Positions 21,758 through 29,614 of a DNA stretch of 64,000 nucleotides are shown in pieces. The notes under the pieces were generated by a model. The model searched no databases, was not told the DNA's origin, and was given only the letters and a program-made list of their open reading frames with translations. The DNA lies in NCBI RefSeq assembly GCF_027474825.1, contig NZ_CP107030.1, positions 985,001 through 1,049,000 on the forward strand, given 5' to 3'. Positions within the stretch are counted from its first letter, which is position 1. Every line of letters starts with the position of its first letter. The stretch is from Maribacter halichondriae. GTDB taxonomy: Bacteria > Bacteroidota > Bacteroidia > Flavobacteriales > Flavobacteriaceae. Position numbers and translations under genes: made by a program.

Positions 21758-22276
21758 ATGAAAACGCAAAACCATATTATCGGTCTCTTATTTCTTACTA
21801 GCAGCATGCTAACGCATTCGCAAGAATTCAAAGAACGGCATGTTCGAAAACTCGAAAACCTCGGTATTAAATATAAAGCCGAGTATTCGTTCAACGAGCA
21901 AGCGACCAAAGATCTTCATCAGGTTTTGCACCATGATTTTAAACGTAGAGCAAAAAATACCGTTGGCGCTTCTTTGTTAACGGTCGGTGTAGGTGGCCTG
22001 GTCGGGGGGGCTCTGATAATGAGAGGAAGAAATTATCACGGCGAAAGAAATGCCAGCGCTGGCGGTCTTCAAACTTTTGCGGGCTTACTATGCTTCGGAG
22101 TTGGCGCGGCAGGAGTGGGTACTTCGATTCCCCTTTTTGTAGGTGCTCGCAAAAGCAAAAAGAGAAGAGACCAATTGAGAAAATCTTACGAAATGGATCA
22201 AACCGAGGCTATATGGGCTTTACAAGCAAAGTTTTTGAGTGATAGTCAAGACCAGAATCTTGTTATGGCACATTGA
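21758..22276 (+). CDS. secreted or membrane protein, function unknown
   Basis: A 172-residue protein with an N-terminal signal (IIGLLFLTSSMLTHSQEF), a conserved-looking helical part, two hydrophobic Gly-rich stretches (VGGLVGGALIMRG and FAGLLCFGVGAAGVGTSIPLFVGA) that may pair as a membrane hairpin, and a basic motif KSKKRRDQLRKS. It is in an operon with the lipoprotein 21336. I do not recognise the family. The region after it (22277-22382) has only a degenerate copy of the terminator seen elsewhere. Confidence 0.7.
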   Translation: MKTQNHIIGLLFLTSSMLTHSQEFKERHVRKLENLGIKYKAEYSFNEQATKDLHQVLHHDFKRRAKNTVGASLLTVGVGGLVGGALIMRGRNYHGERNASAGGLQTFAGLLCFGVGAAGVGTSIPLFVGARKSKKRRDQLRKSYEMDQTEAIWALQAKFLSDSQDQNLVMAH

Positions 22277-22382
22277 ACCGTTAAATATAAATCTCAATCC
22301 TTCAAGGTATTTACGTTTAGTACGACTTGTAATCTGATGTCTTATGCTCGGAGCCAAAAACTCGGTTTTTTTTATACCCCCA

Positions 22383-22411
22383 TGTTAACCTTAGGAAAAT
22401 CTGACCATAAA
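22383..22411 (+). promoter_or_regulatory. ECF-type promoter of the NHL lipoprotein gene
   Basis: TGTTAACCTT (22383-22392), 13 bases, CATAAA (22406-22411), continuing AAGGAAA. Start codon at 22437. Confidence 0.78.
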
Positions 22412-22436
22412 AAGGAAATCTGTAAACAAAATTATT

Positions 22437-23783
22437 ATGAAAACACATAAATTAATCCATTCCGTAGTTTTAATTACATTATTGACCCTAGGTTGCCATA
22501 AAGATGATGGACCGGAAATAGTAGTGCCCATTGAAGAAAACCTTCCGACTCCAAACCCTGTACCGATGTTGAATTCTATCAGCCCAGAAAGCGGTCCAAA
22601 AAATACAACTGTGACTATCAAGGGCATTGACTTTGGTACTGATAAGGCCAAGGTTAAAGTATTTTTCAATGATGTGAAGGCTATGGTCGAGTCGGTAACG
22701 GAAACTGAAATTAAAACAAAAGTGCCTTCTCTAGCGCTTACGGGGCCCGTAAAAGTTATGGTTGATGGCAAGGAATTGACAGGGCCGGACTTTACCTACG
22801 AATTTTCAGAAGCGCATGTTAGTACTTTGGCCGGAAACAAAGATGCATCGGGCAATACCGATGGTCAAGGCACAGATGCCCTTTTCTCAGGTTTTGGTGG
22901 TATAACAAGGGATGTTGATGGAAATCTCTATGTCGCCCAACCTGTAGAAAATACCATCAGAAAAATAACTTTAGATGGTCTCGTGACCACATTCGCCGGG
23001 GCTTTTGAAGGATATGAAGATGGCCCCCTTCACAGTGCAAAATTCAAGTGGATAAGTGATGTCGCTATCGATGCATCCGGGAATATGTACGTAGCGGATA
23101 CTTCCAATAATAGAATACGAAAAATATCACCCGATGGTACCGTAAGCACCTTAGCAGGCAGTTGGCAAGGATTTGCAGACGGACAAGGGATCGAAGCCAG
23201 ATTTTTTCTGCCCGATGTCATTACCGTCGACAGTTCAGGCAACGTATTTGTCGCTGAGGGCAGTGCTGATTACGCCCATACTAGAATTCGAAAAATTACC
23301 CCAGAAGGTTTGGTAACAACATTCGCAGGGTGGGAAACCGGATTTCTTGACGGACAGGGAACGGATGCTAGTTTCAAATTTATTTCCGGGATGACGATGG
23401 ATAATTCGGGAAACATAATTGTAGCGGATGCCGGAAATAACAAAATACGCAAAGTAAGTCCAGATGGTCATGTTTCCACAATTGCCGGAAGCACTGAGGG
23501 CTACTCAGACGGTATGGGTGACGAAGCACAATTTTATCGCCCATGGGGCCTGGCCGTCGATAAATTGAACAACATTTATGTAGCGGACTATTCAAATATG
23601 AGGATACGAAAAATCGACCCTAAGGGAATGGTAAGCACCGTGGCAGGAAGTGGATCTTATGGCTTTGATGACGGCGAAGGACAGAATGCGACGATAGCAT
23701 TCCCCAGAACCTTAATAGTGGATGACAATTTTAATCTATTTGTGACCCAAAATAATGTCATACGAAAAATAGCACTTGAGTAG
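22437..23783 (+). CDS. surface lipoprotein with IPT/TIG domain and NHL propeller
   Basis: A 448-residue lipoprotein: lipobox LLTLGCHKDDG (Lys-Asp-Asp after the Cys, a surface-export pattern). Residues about 40-118 form an IPT/TIG domain (MLNSISPESGPKNTTVTIKG, then VKVFFNDVKA). The rest is an NHL-repeat propeller: repeats of 'VSTLAG... FADGQGTEARF... ITVDSSGNVFVAE... NRIRKISPDG'. This architecture is common in Bacteroidota surface proteins thought to bind carbohydrate or protein partners. It is a single-gene unit between an ECF-type promoter and a terminator. Confidence 0.9.
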   Translation: MKTHKLIHSVVLITLLTLGCHKDDGPEIVVPIEENLPTPNPVPMLNSISPESGPKNTTVTIKGIDFGTDKAKVKVFFNDVKAMVESVTETEIKTKVPSLALTGPVKVMVDGKELTGPDFTYEFSEAHVSTLAGNKDASGNTDGQGTDALFSGFGGITRDVDGNLYVAQPVENTIRKITLDGLVTTFAGAFEGYEDGPLHSAKFKWISDVAIDASGNMYVADTSNNRIRKISPDGTVSTLAGSWQGFADGQGIEARFFLPDVITVDSSGNVFVAEGSADYAHTRIRKITPEGLVTTFAGWETGFLDGQGTDASFKFISGMTMDNSGNIIVADAGNNKIRKVSPDGHVSTIAGSTEGYSDGMGDEAQFYRPWGLAVDKLNNIYVADYSNMRIRKIDPKGMVSTVAGSGSYGFDDGEGQNATIAFPRTLIVDDNFNLFVTQNNVIRKIALE

Positions 23784-23810
23784 AGTGATCTAAAAACCAA
23801 CACGATCAAA

Positions 23811-23837
23811 ACCGAGGCCAAACCCTCGGTTTTTTTA
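23811..23837 (+). terminator. rho-independent terminator
   Basis: ACCGAGG, loop CCAAAC, CCTCGGT and a T run. Nine bases later the next ECF-type promoter begins. Confidence 0.88.
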
Positions 23838-23845
23838 TGCCTTTA

Positions 23846-23874
23846 TGTTAACCTTTTCGATCAGCGCCCATAAA
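23846..23874 (+). promoter_or_regulatory. ECF-type promoter of collagen-like lipoprotein gene 23909
   Basis: TGTTAACCTT (23846-23855), 13 bases, CATAAA (23869-23874), continuing AAGGAAA. It fixes the ATG at 23909 as start rather than one at 23885. Confidence 0.78.
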
Positions 23875-23908
23875 AAGGAAAATAATGATAATCTCAAAAT
23901 TTCAAATT

Positions 23909-24547
23909 ATGAAAACGACAACGAAAATTATGATGTGCTTAATGGCGGCACTTTCCATTGCCACTACTTCTTGTGACAAAGAGGGACCTATTGGACCAGA
24001 AGGCCCTCAAGGGTCGCCGGGTATGCAAGGCATTCAAGGTGAACCGGGCGAAGCAGGGCCAGCTGGACAAGACGGAATCAATGGTACAAATGGTACCAAT
24101 GGGACAGACGGCCAAGACGGTAGCGCGAACATAGACTATCTTACTTTTGACGTAAGTGCCGCAAGCGGAACCTCATTTGAACTTAGTGCGAATCCACTAT
24201 CGGCCAATATAGTTGAAGAGGGGACTGTGTTGGCCTATTTGAATGTAGGTAGCGAATGGTATCAAATTCCAAATCAACGTATTACCACTAATGGTTTTAG
24301 TTTAATTGATATAGCCACATCGTTTATTGATAACGGTAGCAATTATCTATTTAAAATGACATTCCTTAGAGACGGAATTCCATTTGCAATTGCAGCTGGT
24401 GATTTAGACACCTTGCGCCTTGTCAACATACGTCCTAGCTCATCAGGTAAAAGCACGGGCAATGACGCACTCAAAATGTTGAAAGACAATGGTGTAGATG
24501 TAAGTGATTACTACCAGGTGATGAATTATTTTGGATTGCCCTATTAG
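23909..24547 (+). CDS. collagen-like surface lipoprotein
   Basis: A 212-residue lipoprotein: signal MKTTTKIMMCLMAALSIATT and lipobox TSCDKEG. It is followed by about 15 Gly-X-Y triplets (GPIGPEGPQGSPGMQG..., ending TNGTDGQDG), then a C-terminal domain of about 140 residues rich in beta strands ending in DYYQVMNYFGLPY. Collagen-like triplets form trimeric stalks in bacterial surface proteins, so the C-terminal part is probably a displayed head. A shorter paralogue is at 26560. The ATG at 23885 would add 8 residues ahead of the signal and is less likely. Confidence 0.85.
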   Translation: MKTTTKIMMCLMAALSIATTSCDKEGPIGPEGPQGSPGMQGIQGEPGEAGPAGQDGINGTNGTNGTDGQDGSANIDYLTFDVSAASGTSFELSANPLSANIVEEGTVLAYLNVGSEWYQIPNQRITTNGFSLIDIATSFIDNGSNYLFKMTFLRDGIPFAIAAGDLDTLRLVNIRPSSSGKSTGNDALKMLKDNGVDVSDYYQVMNYFGLPY

Positions 24548-24575
24548 AACTTTAAAAAAACCAATAATAGAAAGG

Positions 24576-24604
24576 ACCGAGGCCATAAACCTCGGTTTTT
24601 TCTT
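24576..24604 (+). terminator. rho-independent terminator
   Basis: ACCGAGG, loop CCATAAA, CCTCGGT and a T run. The next ECF-type promoter begins 7 bases later. Confidence 0.88.
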
Positions 24605-24611
24605 TTCTACA

Positions 24612-24640
24612 TGTTAACCTTGTTCCAAAAAGAGCATTAA
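24612..24640 (+). promoter_or_regulatory. ECF-type promoter of the 24665-27215 operon
   Basis: TGTTAACCTT (24612-24621), 13 bases, CATTAA (24635-24640). No copy of the motif or terminator lies between the three following genes, so it probably drives all of them. Confidence 0.75.
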
Positions 24641-24664
24641 AGTGTAAATACTAAAACAAGTGTC

Positions 24665-25858
24665 ATGAAAAATAAAGGTCATTTAAATTATTTAAAAATC
24701 CACATTCTACGCCTATTTGCTGTACTAGTTATAGTTGTAGGTTGTAAAAATGATGACAATGGTGTTCAAATCTATGAAGAAGTCGAAGAGGTCGCTGCCC
24801 CTGAAGGAGTCATAACCTTGGCCAATCTAGAGAAGCAATTGAAAATTTCGTTAGACGACGGTAGCCTTCTCGAAGAAAGTGTCGTCGCTAGGAACTTCGG
24901 CAGCATAGTACATGAGGGAAATCATTACCAATTCGAGTCGAATACTTTCGAAAAAATAAGTAGCAACGGTATCATTGTATGGACAAAAACATATACTGAA
25001 GAAGTTGACAAATCAATCGAACTAGAAGCGGACAATATCGTCTTCTATGAAAACAAGGCGTTCATTTCCTATCGGATATTGGATACCAACACCTACGCCA
25101 GCGAGTACTTTCTCGAAGCCCTAGACCTTGACAACGGAAATAGCTTTTGGTCGCTGAATGTGGGTCATAGAACAATACCGCATATTTATAAAAACCGATT
25201 GGTAACGGTTCAATACCCTAACGGCAATGCACCCGTAGTCTTTCAATATAGGAACAAATCGGTAGGAGATGTTGAGGCAGAAAAAACACTCAATGATAGA
25301 ATTGGCGGTTTCGTCTTCGACAGTGACTTGATTATCGCGAACTCATGGAGTGATAGGGTTTTTGCCATGGACCGTGCTTTGAACATAGTATGGAACTATG
25401 ATACAGGAGCAGAAAACCCTAGAAGAGGATCTATTTTTCAAAATCAATATATTTTTTATTCCAGGGATAAGCATCTGTATTCCCTTGATAAGAATTCAGG
25501 TTTGTTGAATTGGAAAACAGCTTTGCCCGAACCGAATATTTTAGGAATTCATAACTACGCTGAATACACCTATGTAGGGCAAGAAACCGGAACTAAAACC
25601 ATGACCTTGTCTAAAATTAAAAATGAAAACGGAGCGCTGGAAACTAGTTTTGAAATGCCCATGTCAGAAGACTACTATACCACAAAACTTATTTTTCATA
25701 AAGAATATCTGTTGTTGGTTACTTCTCCCAATTCCGATGAAAACGAAAATCAGATACAGGTAAAGCTGATTCATTTGCCACAATCAAAAGAGGTATGGTC
25801 GGTTAACCACAATATTCGCATTCGGTCATTGAAAGCCAACATTCTTTCCAATGATTAA
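24665..25858 (+). CDS. surface lipoprotein with PQQ-like beta-propeller
   Basis: A 397-residue lipoprotein; signal and lipobox AVLVIVVGCKNDDN with acidic residues after the Cys. The body repeats the blade pattern 'YQFESNTFEKISSNGIIVW', 'FLEALDLDNGNSFWSLNV', 'FAMDRALNIVWNYD', 'LYSLDKNSGLLNWKTAL', which is the PQQ-like (YVTN/WD-type) propeller fold. No enzymatic residues can be claimed. First gene of a three-gene operon. Confidence 0.8.
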   Translation: MKNKGHLNYLKIHILRLFAVLVIVVGCKNDDNGVQIYEEVEEVAAPEGVITLANLEKQLKISLDDGSLLEESVVARNFGSIVHEGNHYQFESNTFEKISSNGIIVWTKTYTEEVDKSIELEADNIVFYENKAFISYRILDTNTYASEYFLEALDLDNGNSFWSLNVGHRTIPHIYKNRLVTVQYPNGNAPVVFQYRNKSVGDVEAEKTLNDRIGGFVFDSDLIIANSWSDRVFAMDRALNIVWNYDTGAENPRRGSIFQNQYIFYSRDKHLYSLDKNSGLLNWKTALPEPNILGIHNYAEYTYVGQETGTKTMTLSKIKNENGALETSFEMPMSEDYYTTKLIFHKEYLLLVTSPNSDENENQIQVKLIHLPQSKEVWSVNHNIRIRSLKANILSND

Positions 25859-25910
25859 ATCATATCTATTGAGCAATCACACACAATAATTAATTATAAA
25901 ATTTCAAACT

Positions 25911-26531
25911 ATGAAAACTTCAAAAATAATACTTGCATACCTAATCGTAGCATGCTCCCTAACCCTAGTTTCCTGTTCAAAAGAAGGGGAAGTTTCAGAA
26001 AAAGAGGGTCTTCAAAATCAACCGGAATTAAATTCAACGGAAGGATCCGTTCAAAAAACCTCGTTGACCTCAAAAGCATCGCTCCCATCAAGGGGAAGCC
26101 TCAATTTGGACATCATATTGGACGATTTCAAATCTAAAAAAAGAAGCTACCACATGAACGTTTCAACGACCGCGATAATGAATACCGGTCATGTATTTCC
26201 CATTGTGGGATACTCCCTGAATCAATATACCTATTGGGAAGTGGGCAGTACAGGCTATTGGAGGGCAGATAATCGCATAAAAAGATCTGATTCAGGTTTT
26301 TCGGCCAGCAACCATTTTGAGGTATTGGTATATCCGAATCGTTCGGCACCTGAACTTGTGGATCAAAACGGAATCAAGATTACTTGGAGAAGCCCAGAAA
26401 TGGGTCTACACACCTTTATTCTTGAAAATGTATCAGTCTACTATGTAACCAATGGCATTCTGATCAACGGAAGTTATAAAATCAAGGATACGCCTATTGG
26501 CGTGAGTATCAGCATTACACCAAAATCTTAG
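25911..26531 (+). CDS. surface lipoprotein, function unknown
   Basis: A 206-residue lipoprotein with signal ACSLTLVSCSKEGE (Lys-Glu after the Cys). A Ser/Thr/Lys-rich linker leads into a beta-rich domain (SYHMNVSTTAIMNTG, YWEVGSTGYWRADN, ITWRSPEMGLHTFILENV). I do not recognise the family. It follows the propeller gene after 52 bases and precedes the collagen-like gene by 28 bases. Confidence 0.75.
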   Translation: MKTSKIILAYLIVACSLTLVSCSKEGEVSEKEGLQNQPELNSTEGSVQKTSLTSKASLPSRGSLNLDIILDDFKSKKRSYHMNVSTTAIMNTGHVFPIVGYSLNQYTYWEVGSTGYWRADNRIKRSDSGFSASNHFEVLVYPNRSAPELVDQNGIKITWRSPEMGLHTFILENVSVYYVTNGILINGSYKIKDTPIGVSISITPKS

Positions 26532-26559
26532 GAGAAGTCTAATCTTTAAATAAATCAAA

Positions 26560-27215
26560 ATGAAAAATATACTGAAACTTATACACTTTAGCTTACTGGT
26601 ATTAGCGCTTTCTATTACATCTTGTGTCAAAGAAGGACCAGAAGGGCCAATTGGGTCCGTCGGGGCGAAAGGCGAACAGGGAATTCAAGGGGAAAACGGA
26701 AATGCAAACGTCAAAGCTTTTGAACTAATCGTAAATAAAAGTGACTGGATGCGCAATCTCCACTACGGTGGCGGCAACGTTTACAGAGCGTTTGAAATAC
26801 TTCCTGAAAGCATCGGCAACATTGATTTATATTCCTTCAATCAAGGAGGTGGCACTGTATTACTTTATGGTTTGATCGAATACTCCGGTGATACGCACGG
26901 AGCTCAACAAGAACGCAAACCATTACCATTTATGACCTCCGTTAATAAGGGAGCAGATTATTTTGGTCTGAAATTGGAATTTTCCCTAGCAGAAACTCCC
27001 TCTTAATGGCCGAAACAACTAATGGTTGGGATGCTAAAGGCTTAGCGGATGAAGATTTGCCTGATGTCGTAGACGTACGTATAATACATATTGAATCTAA
27101 TAATGTCATATCTGGAAAGTCGACAGAAACCGACGTTCTTACCGAACTTAAAAAAAACGGTGTCAATATAAATGATTACTATGCGGTAATGGATTACTTC
27201 GGATTAGAGTACTAA
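26560..27215 (+). CDS. collagen-like surface lipoprotein, one frameshift
   Basis: A paralogue of the protein at 23909. It has a lipobox TSCVKEG, about seven Gly-X-Y triplets (GPEGPIGSVGAKGEQGIQG) and the same C-terminal ending (VNINDYYAVMDYFGLEY against VDVSDYYQVMNYFGLPY). The frame breaks at 27004 (TAA); the continuation runs in another frame to 27215. One extra C in the CCC at 26998-27000 restores ...AETPLLMAETTNGW... and a protein of about 218 residues. It is the last gene of the operon, followed by a terminator. Confidence 0.78.
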
Positions 27216-27239
27216 AACTATTTTCTGAATAAAAGCTTA

Positions 27240-27267
27240 ACCGAGGCCCACACCTCGGTTTTTTTAT
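27240..27267 (+). terminator. rho-independent terminator
   Basis: ACCGAGG, loop CCCACA, CCTCGGT and a T run, ending the three-gene operon. An ECF-type promoter follows 8 bases later. Confidence 0.88.
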
Positions 27268-27274
27268 GTCCTGG

Positions 27275-27303
27275 TGTTAACCTTCGAATGTTATGTGCAT
27301 AAA
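27275..27303 (+). promoter_or_regulatory. ECF-type promoter of propeller gene 27337
   Basis: TGTTAACCTT (27275-27284), 13 bases, CATAAA (27298-27303). It overlaps an upstream in-frame start at 27274 and therefore rules that start out. Confidence 0.78.
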
Positions 27304-27336
27304 AAGAAGCAGGCAACAATCCTAAAATCCATGATT

Positions 27337-28497
27337 ATGAAAACATACAAAATACTATTTCTAGCAATCCTCATTGTAACATTGTCATCTTGCCACAAAG
27401 AGGAACTGGAATTCCACCCAACGGAGCCCCGATTGCAAAAGACCGGTTTTAAAGGAAATCTAGAAAACCTCCCCACCTTTGAAAGAGAAAATTGTTTCTA
27501 TCTTCGGAATGAAGGCAAGGTTTTAAACTATCCCCGAACGGAGAGTAGAGCCACGGTCAATTTTCAAGGGCAAATATGGACTTTGGCACTCAATACCGCC
27601 AAAGCTTCCGGCAACAGTGCAGGTACTGCTGAAATATGGTCAAGCAACGAAGGTCAAAAGTGGAAACTTCGAAAGACTAATCCTTTTAGTGGAAGAAAAT
27701 ACGCATCATTGGTAGTACACAACAATCGTCTATGGATGATCGGAGGCGTTAATGGTGCAGATCAATACTTAAGGGATATTTGGAGCTCTGCCAACGGTAT
27801 CGATTGGGTAACAGAAAGCTTTGTTGCCCCTTTTACCCTTGGCAATAGAGTCGGAGGAAGGGTAACCACGTTTCGAAATAAACTATTCGTGGTCAAAAGG
27901 TCGTACCCGAATACGGAAGTCACAGTGTATTCGAGCAAAGATGGTAGGCGTTGGGATCTAGATACAGCGGATGCCCTGGGTACTATAGGTTCCTTTGATG
28001 TCCATGATTTTGAAGCTATAGTCTTCAATAATACCTTAAATATTATCGCCATTATAAATGGTGGCCGCGAGCGAAAAATGATTTTTAGAACAACCAATGG
28101 TAGTGATTGGCATAACTTGCAATTCGAATCACGGCCAATTGTACCGACCCGATACGCCCATCAAGACCGCCTTAGGGGTACTGAAGGTGGTTCCGTCACT
28201 GAATATAAAGGACTGGTCTGGCATATTGGAGGTACTCAAAGTCATTATGATATTTTAAATCGAATATGGTATTCATCGGACATGCAGACTTGGACAGAAT
28301 ATAGTCCGAAAGGAAAATCCGGTTCTACAATTCATAAAATCAAAGCTCCACACTTGGTTAATCATACAGCATTGCCCTTCGACGACAGGCTATTAATTTT
28401 TGGTGGTGGTACGGGTAAGCTTGTTATGGATTATAGCCCCAACCCTAATGTTTGGAGTATCTATGAAGATTGCATTGTAGAACTTACATTACAATGA
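27337..28497 (+). CDS. surface lipoprotein with Kelch-like beta-propeller
   Basis: A 386-residue lipoprotein starting MKTYKILFLAILIVTL with lipobox SSCHKEE (Lys-Glu-Glu after the Cys). Propeller blades of the type 'VNFQGQIWTLAL... IWSSNEGQKW', 'VHNNRLWMIGGVNG... IWSSANGIDW', 'GLVWHIGGTQ... IWYSSDMQTW' match the paralogue at 20066 closely in blade design. The start at 27337 is chosen because the promoter lies downstream of the longer start at 27274 and because all neighbours begin ATGAAAAC-like after a short AT-rich leader. It closes the ECF-linked run. Confidence 0.85.
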   Translation: MKTYKILFLAILIVTLSSCHKEELEFHPTEPRLQKTGFKGNLENLPTFERENCFYLRNEGKVLNYPRTESRATVNFQGQIWTLALNTAKASGNSAGTAEIWSSNEGQKWKLRKTNPFSGRKYASLVVHNNRLWMIGGVNGADQYLRDIWSSANGIDWVTESFVAPFTLGNRVGGRVTTFRNKLFVVKRSYPNTEVTVYSSKDGRRWDLDTADALGTIGSFDVHDFEAIVFNNTLNIIAIINGGRERKMIFRTTNGSDWHNLQFESRPIVPTRYAHQDRLRGTEGGSVTEYKGLVWHIGGTQSHYDILNRIWYSSDMQTWTEYSPKGKSGSTIHKIKAPHLVNHTALPFDDRLLIFGGGTGKLVMDYSPNPNVWSIYEDCIVELTLQ

Positions 28498-28502
28498 TTC
28501 AC

Positions 28503-28532
28503 AAAAAGCGAGGCCTAGGCCTCGCTTTTTTC
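28503..28532. terminator. bidirectional terminator between 27337 gene and lipB
   Basis: A perfect palindrome GCGAGGCCTAGGCCTCGC flanked by A run on the left and T run on the right, so it can end transcripts from both sides. The lipB stop codon (28515-28517) is inside the hairpin. Confidence 0.88.
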
Positions 28533-29231
28533 TTTAATTATTTCAGCTTCAAAAAGAAGCTCGAAATGTTTTACAAGTTTTTGTTTTACCTCATCCATGT
28601 CGACTTCCTTCTTGCCCAACTCTACATTTAACGAAGTAACGGCCTTATCCTTTATTCCACAGGGAATCATCAAATCAAAATATCCCAAATCAGAATTCAC
28701 GTTCAGCGCAAAACCATGCATGGTAACCCAACGGGAAGCACGAACACCCAAAGCACATATTTTTCTCGAAAACGGAGTGCCGCCATCCAACCAAACCCCA
28801 GTTTCGCCTTTCGAGCGTTCTCCTTTCAACCCGTATTCGGCCAAGGTCAAAATGACCATTTCTTCCAGAAGTCGCAAATATTTATGAATATCGGTAAAGA
28901 AATTATCAAGATCCAGAATGGGGTAGCCGACAATCTGCCCCGGGCCGTGATAGGTAATATCGCCACCCCTGTTAATTTTGTAGAATTTGGCGCCTTTTTC
29001 GGCCAATTCTTCTTCACTTACCAAAAGATTGGAAAAATCCCCACTTTTTCCTAAAGTATATACATGGGGGTGCTCAACTAATAAAAAATGATTGGGCGTT
29101 TCGAGTTGGGTTGCTTCCCTTCTATTTTTTATTTTAAGGTCAACGGTTTGTTGAAAAAGAAGCTCTTGGTAGTCCCAAGTTTCCTTGTAGTCCTTCCGTC
29201 CTAGATCCTGTACATGTACCTTCTTGTTCAT
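28515..29231 (-). CDS. lipB: octanoyltransferase (lipoyl(octanoyl) transferase)
   Basis: LipB moves octanoate from acyl carrier protein to the lipoyl domains of 2-oxoacid dehydrogenases and the glycine cleavage system, the first step of lipoate assembly, in the cytoplasm. Visible: RGGDITYHGPGQIVGYPI, the Lys-containing KICALGVRASRWVTMHGFALNV, and the catalytic Cys in IPCGIKDKAVTSL. The length of 238 residues is normal. It is a single gene, convergent with the lipoprotein run, and its stop codon is in the shared terminator. Confidence 0.95.
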   Translation of the reverse strand: MNKKVHVQDLGRKDYKETWDYQELLFQQTVDLKIKNRREATQLETPNHFLLVEHPHVYTLGKSGDFSNLLVSEEELAEKGAKFYKINRGGDITYHGPGQIVGYPILDLDNFFTDIHKYLRLLEEMVILTLAEYGLKGERSKGETGVWLDGGTPFSRKICALGVRASRWVTMHGFALNVNSDLGYFDLMIPCGIKDKAVTSLNVELGKKEVDMDEVKQKLVKHFELLFEAEIIKEKSEA

Positions 29232-29284
29232 TGGTGCAAAGATACGAAATTGTCAAGGGGCTTATTTAAAAGCCAAAAGGTATT

Positions 29285-29313
29285 CCCTCCCCTCGGAGAG
29301 GGTTAGGGTGGGG
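29285..29313. repeat. short GC-rich interspersed hairpin
   Basis: CCCTCCCCT ... AGGG ... GGGTGGGG forms an imperfect hairpin directly after the stop of the small yqaE gene. Sequences of this kind recur between genes in flavobacterial genomes; here it may act as a terminator. Confidence 0.4.
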
Positions 29314-29315
29314 AC

Positions 29316-29471
29316 TCAATTCGGATTGTTCAAAATAACCAGTGCCGCGATAACCCCAGGAACCCATCCACAGAAAGTCAGCAATAAAACGATTAAAAAT
29401 GATCCGCAACCTTTACCGATTACCGATAGGGGCGGAAAAATTATGGCCAGGAGAACTCTTATAAAACTCAT
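29316..29471 (-). CDS. YqaE/Pmp3 family small membrane protein
   Basis: A 51-residue protein, MSFIRVLLAIIFPPLSVIGKG followed by a second hydrophobic segment with LTFCGWVPGVIAALVIL. This is the standard Pmp3/YqaE pattern: two membrane helices with FPP and GCG(S) and a WxPG-type turn. Members of the family are linked to membrane potential and ion or stress tolerance. The reading frame on the opposite strand is a shadow. It lies alone between lipB and lysS. Confidence 0.88.
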   Translation of the reverse strand: MSFIRVLLAIIFPPLSVIGKGCGSFLIVLLLTFCGWVPGVIAALVILNNPN

Positions 29472-29563
29472 TGTAATATTTGATTTTGATTGATGTATTA
29501 TATGGGTCGTATTATTTAGTCATTTGTTACATCAAAAGCAAAAGTATTATTACCCTGATCAAA

Positions 29564-29594
29564 TTGATAGATTAGGCTAGACTACTTATATTTG
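29564..29594 (+). promoter_or_regulatory. lysS promoter, Bacteroidota sigma-A type
   Basis: TTG (29564-29566), 20 bases, TATATTTG (29587-29594). The same boxes and spacing as the rRNA promoter. The start codon is 20 bases downstream. Confidence 0.8.
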
Positions 29595-29614
29595 CTGCCT
29601 TAATCAGCACATGT

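Noticed and set aside
22320-22385. Terminator before the 22437 promoter
   Set aside because: Only the right arm CTCGG and T run remain; the left arm does not pair, so I do not list it as a terminator.
20000-28500. Lipoprotein run as a polysaccharide utilisation locus
   Set aside because: No SusC/SusD pair and no carbohydrate enzyme is present in the run.
29224-29493. 89-codon frame on the plus strand
   Set aside because: It is antisense to the clear YqaE/Pmp3 gene at 29316-29471, whose protein matches the family fully.
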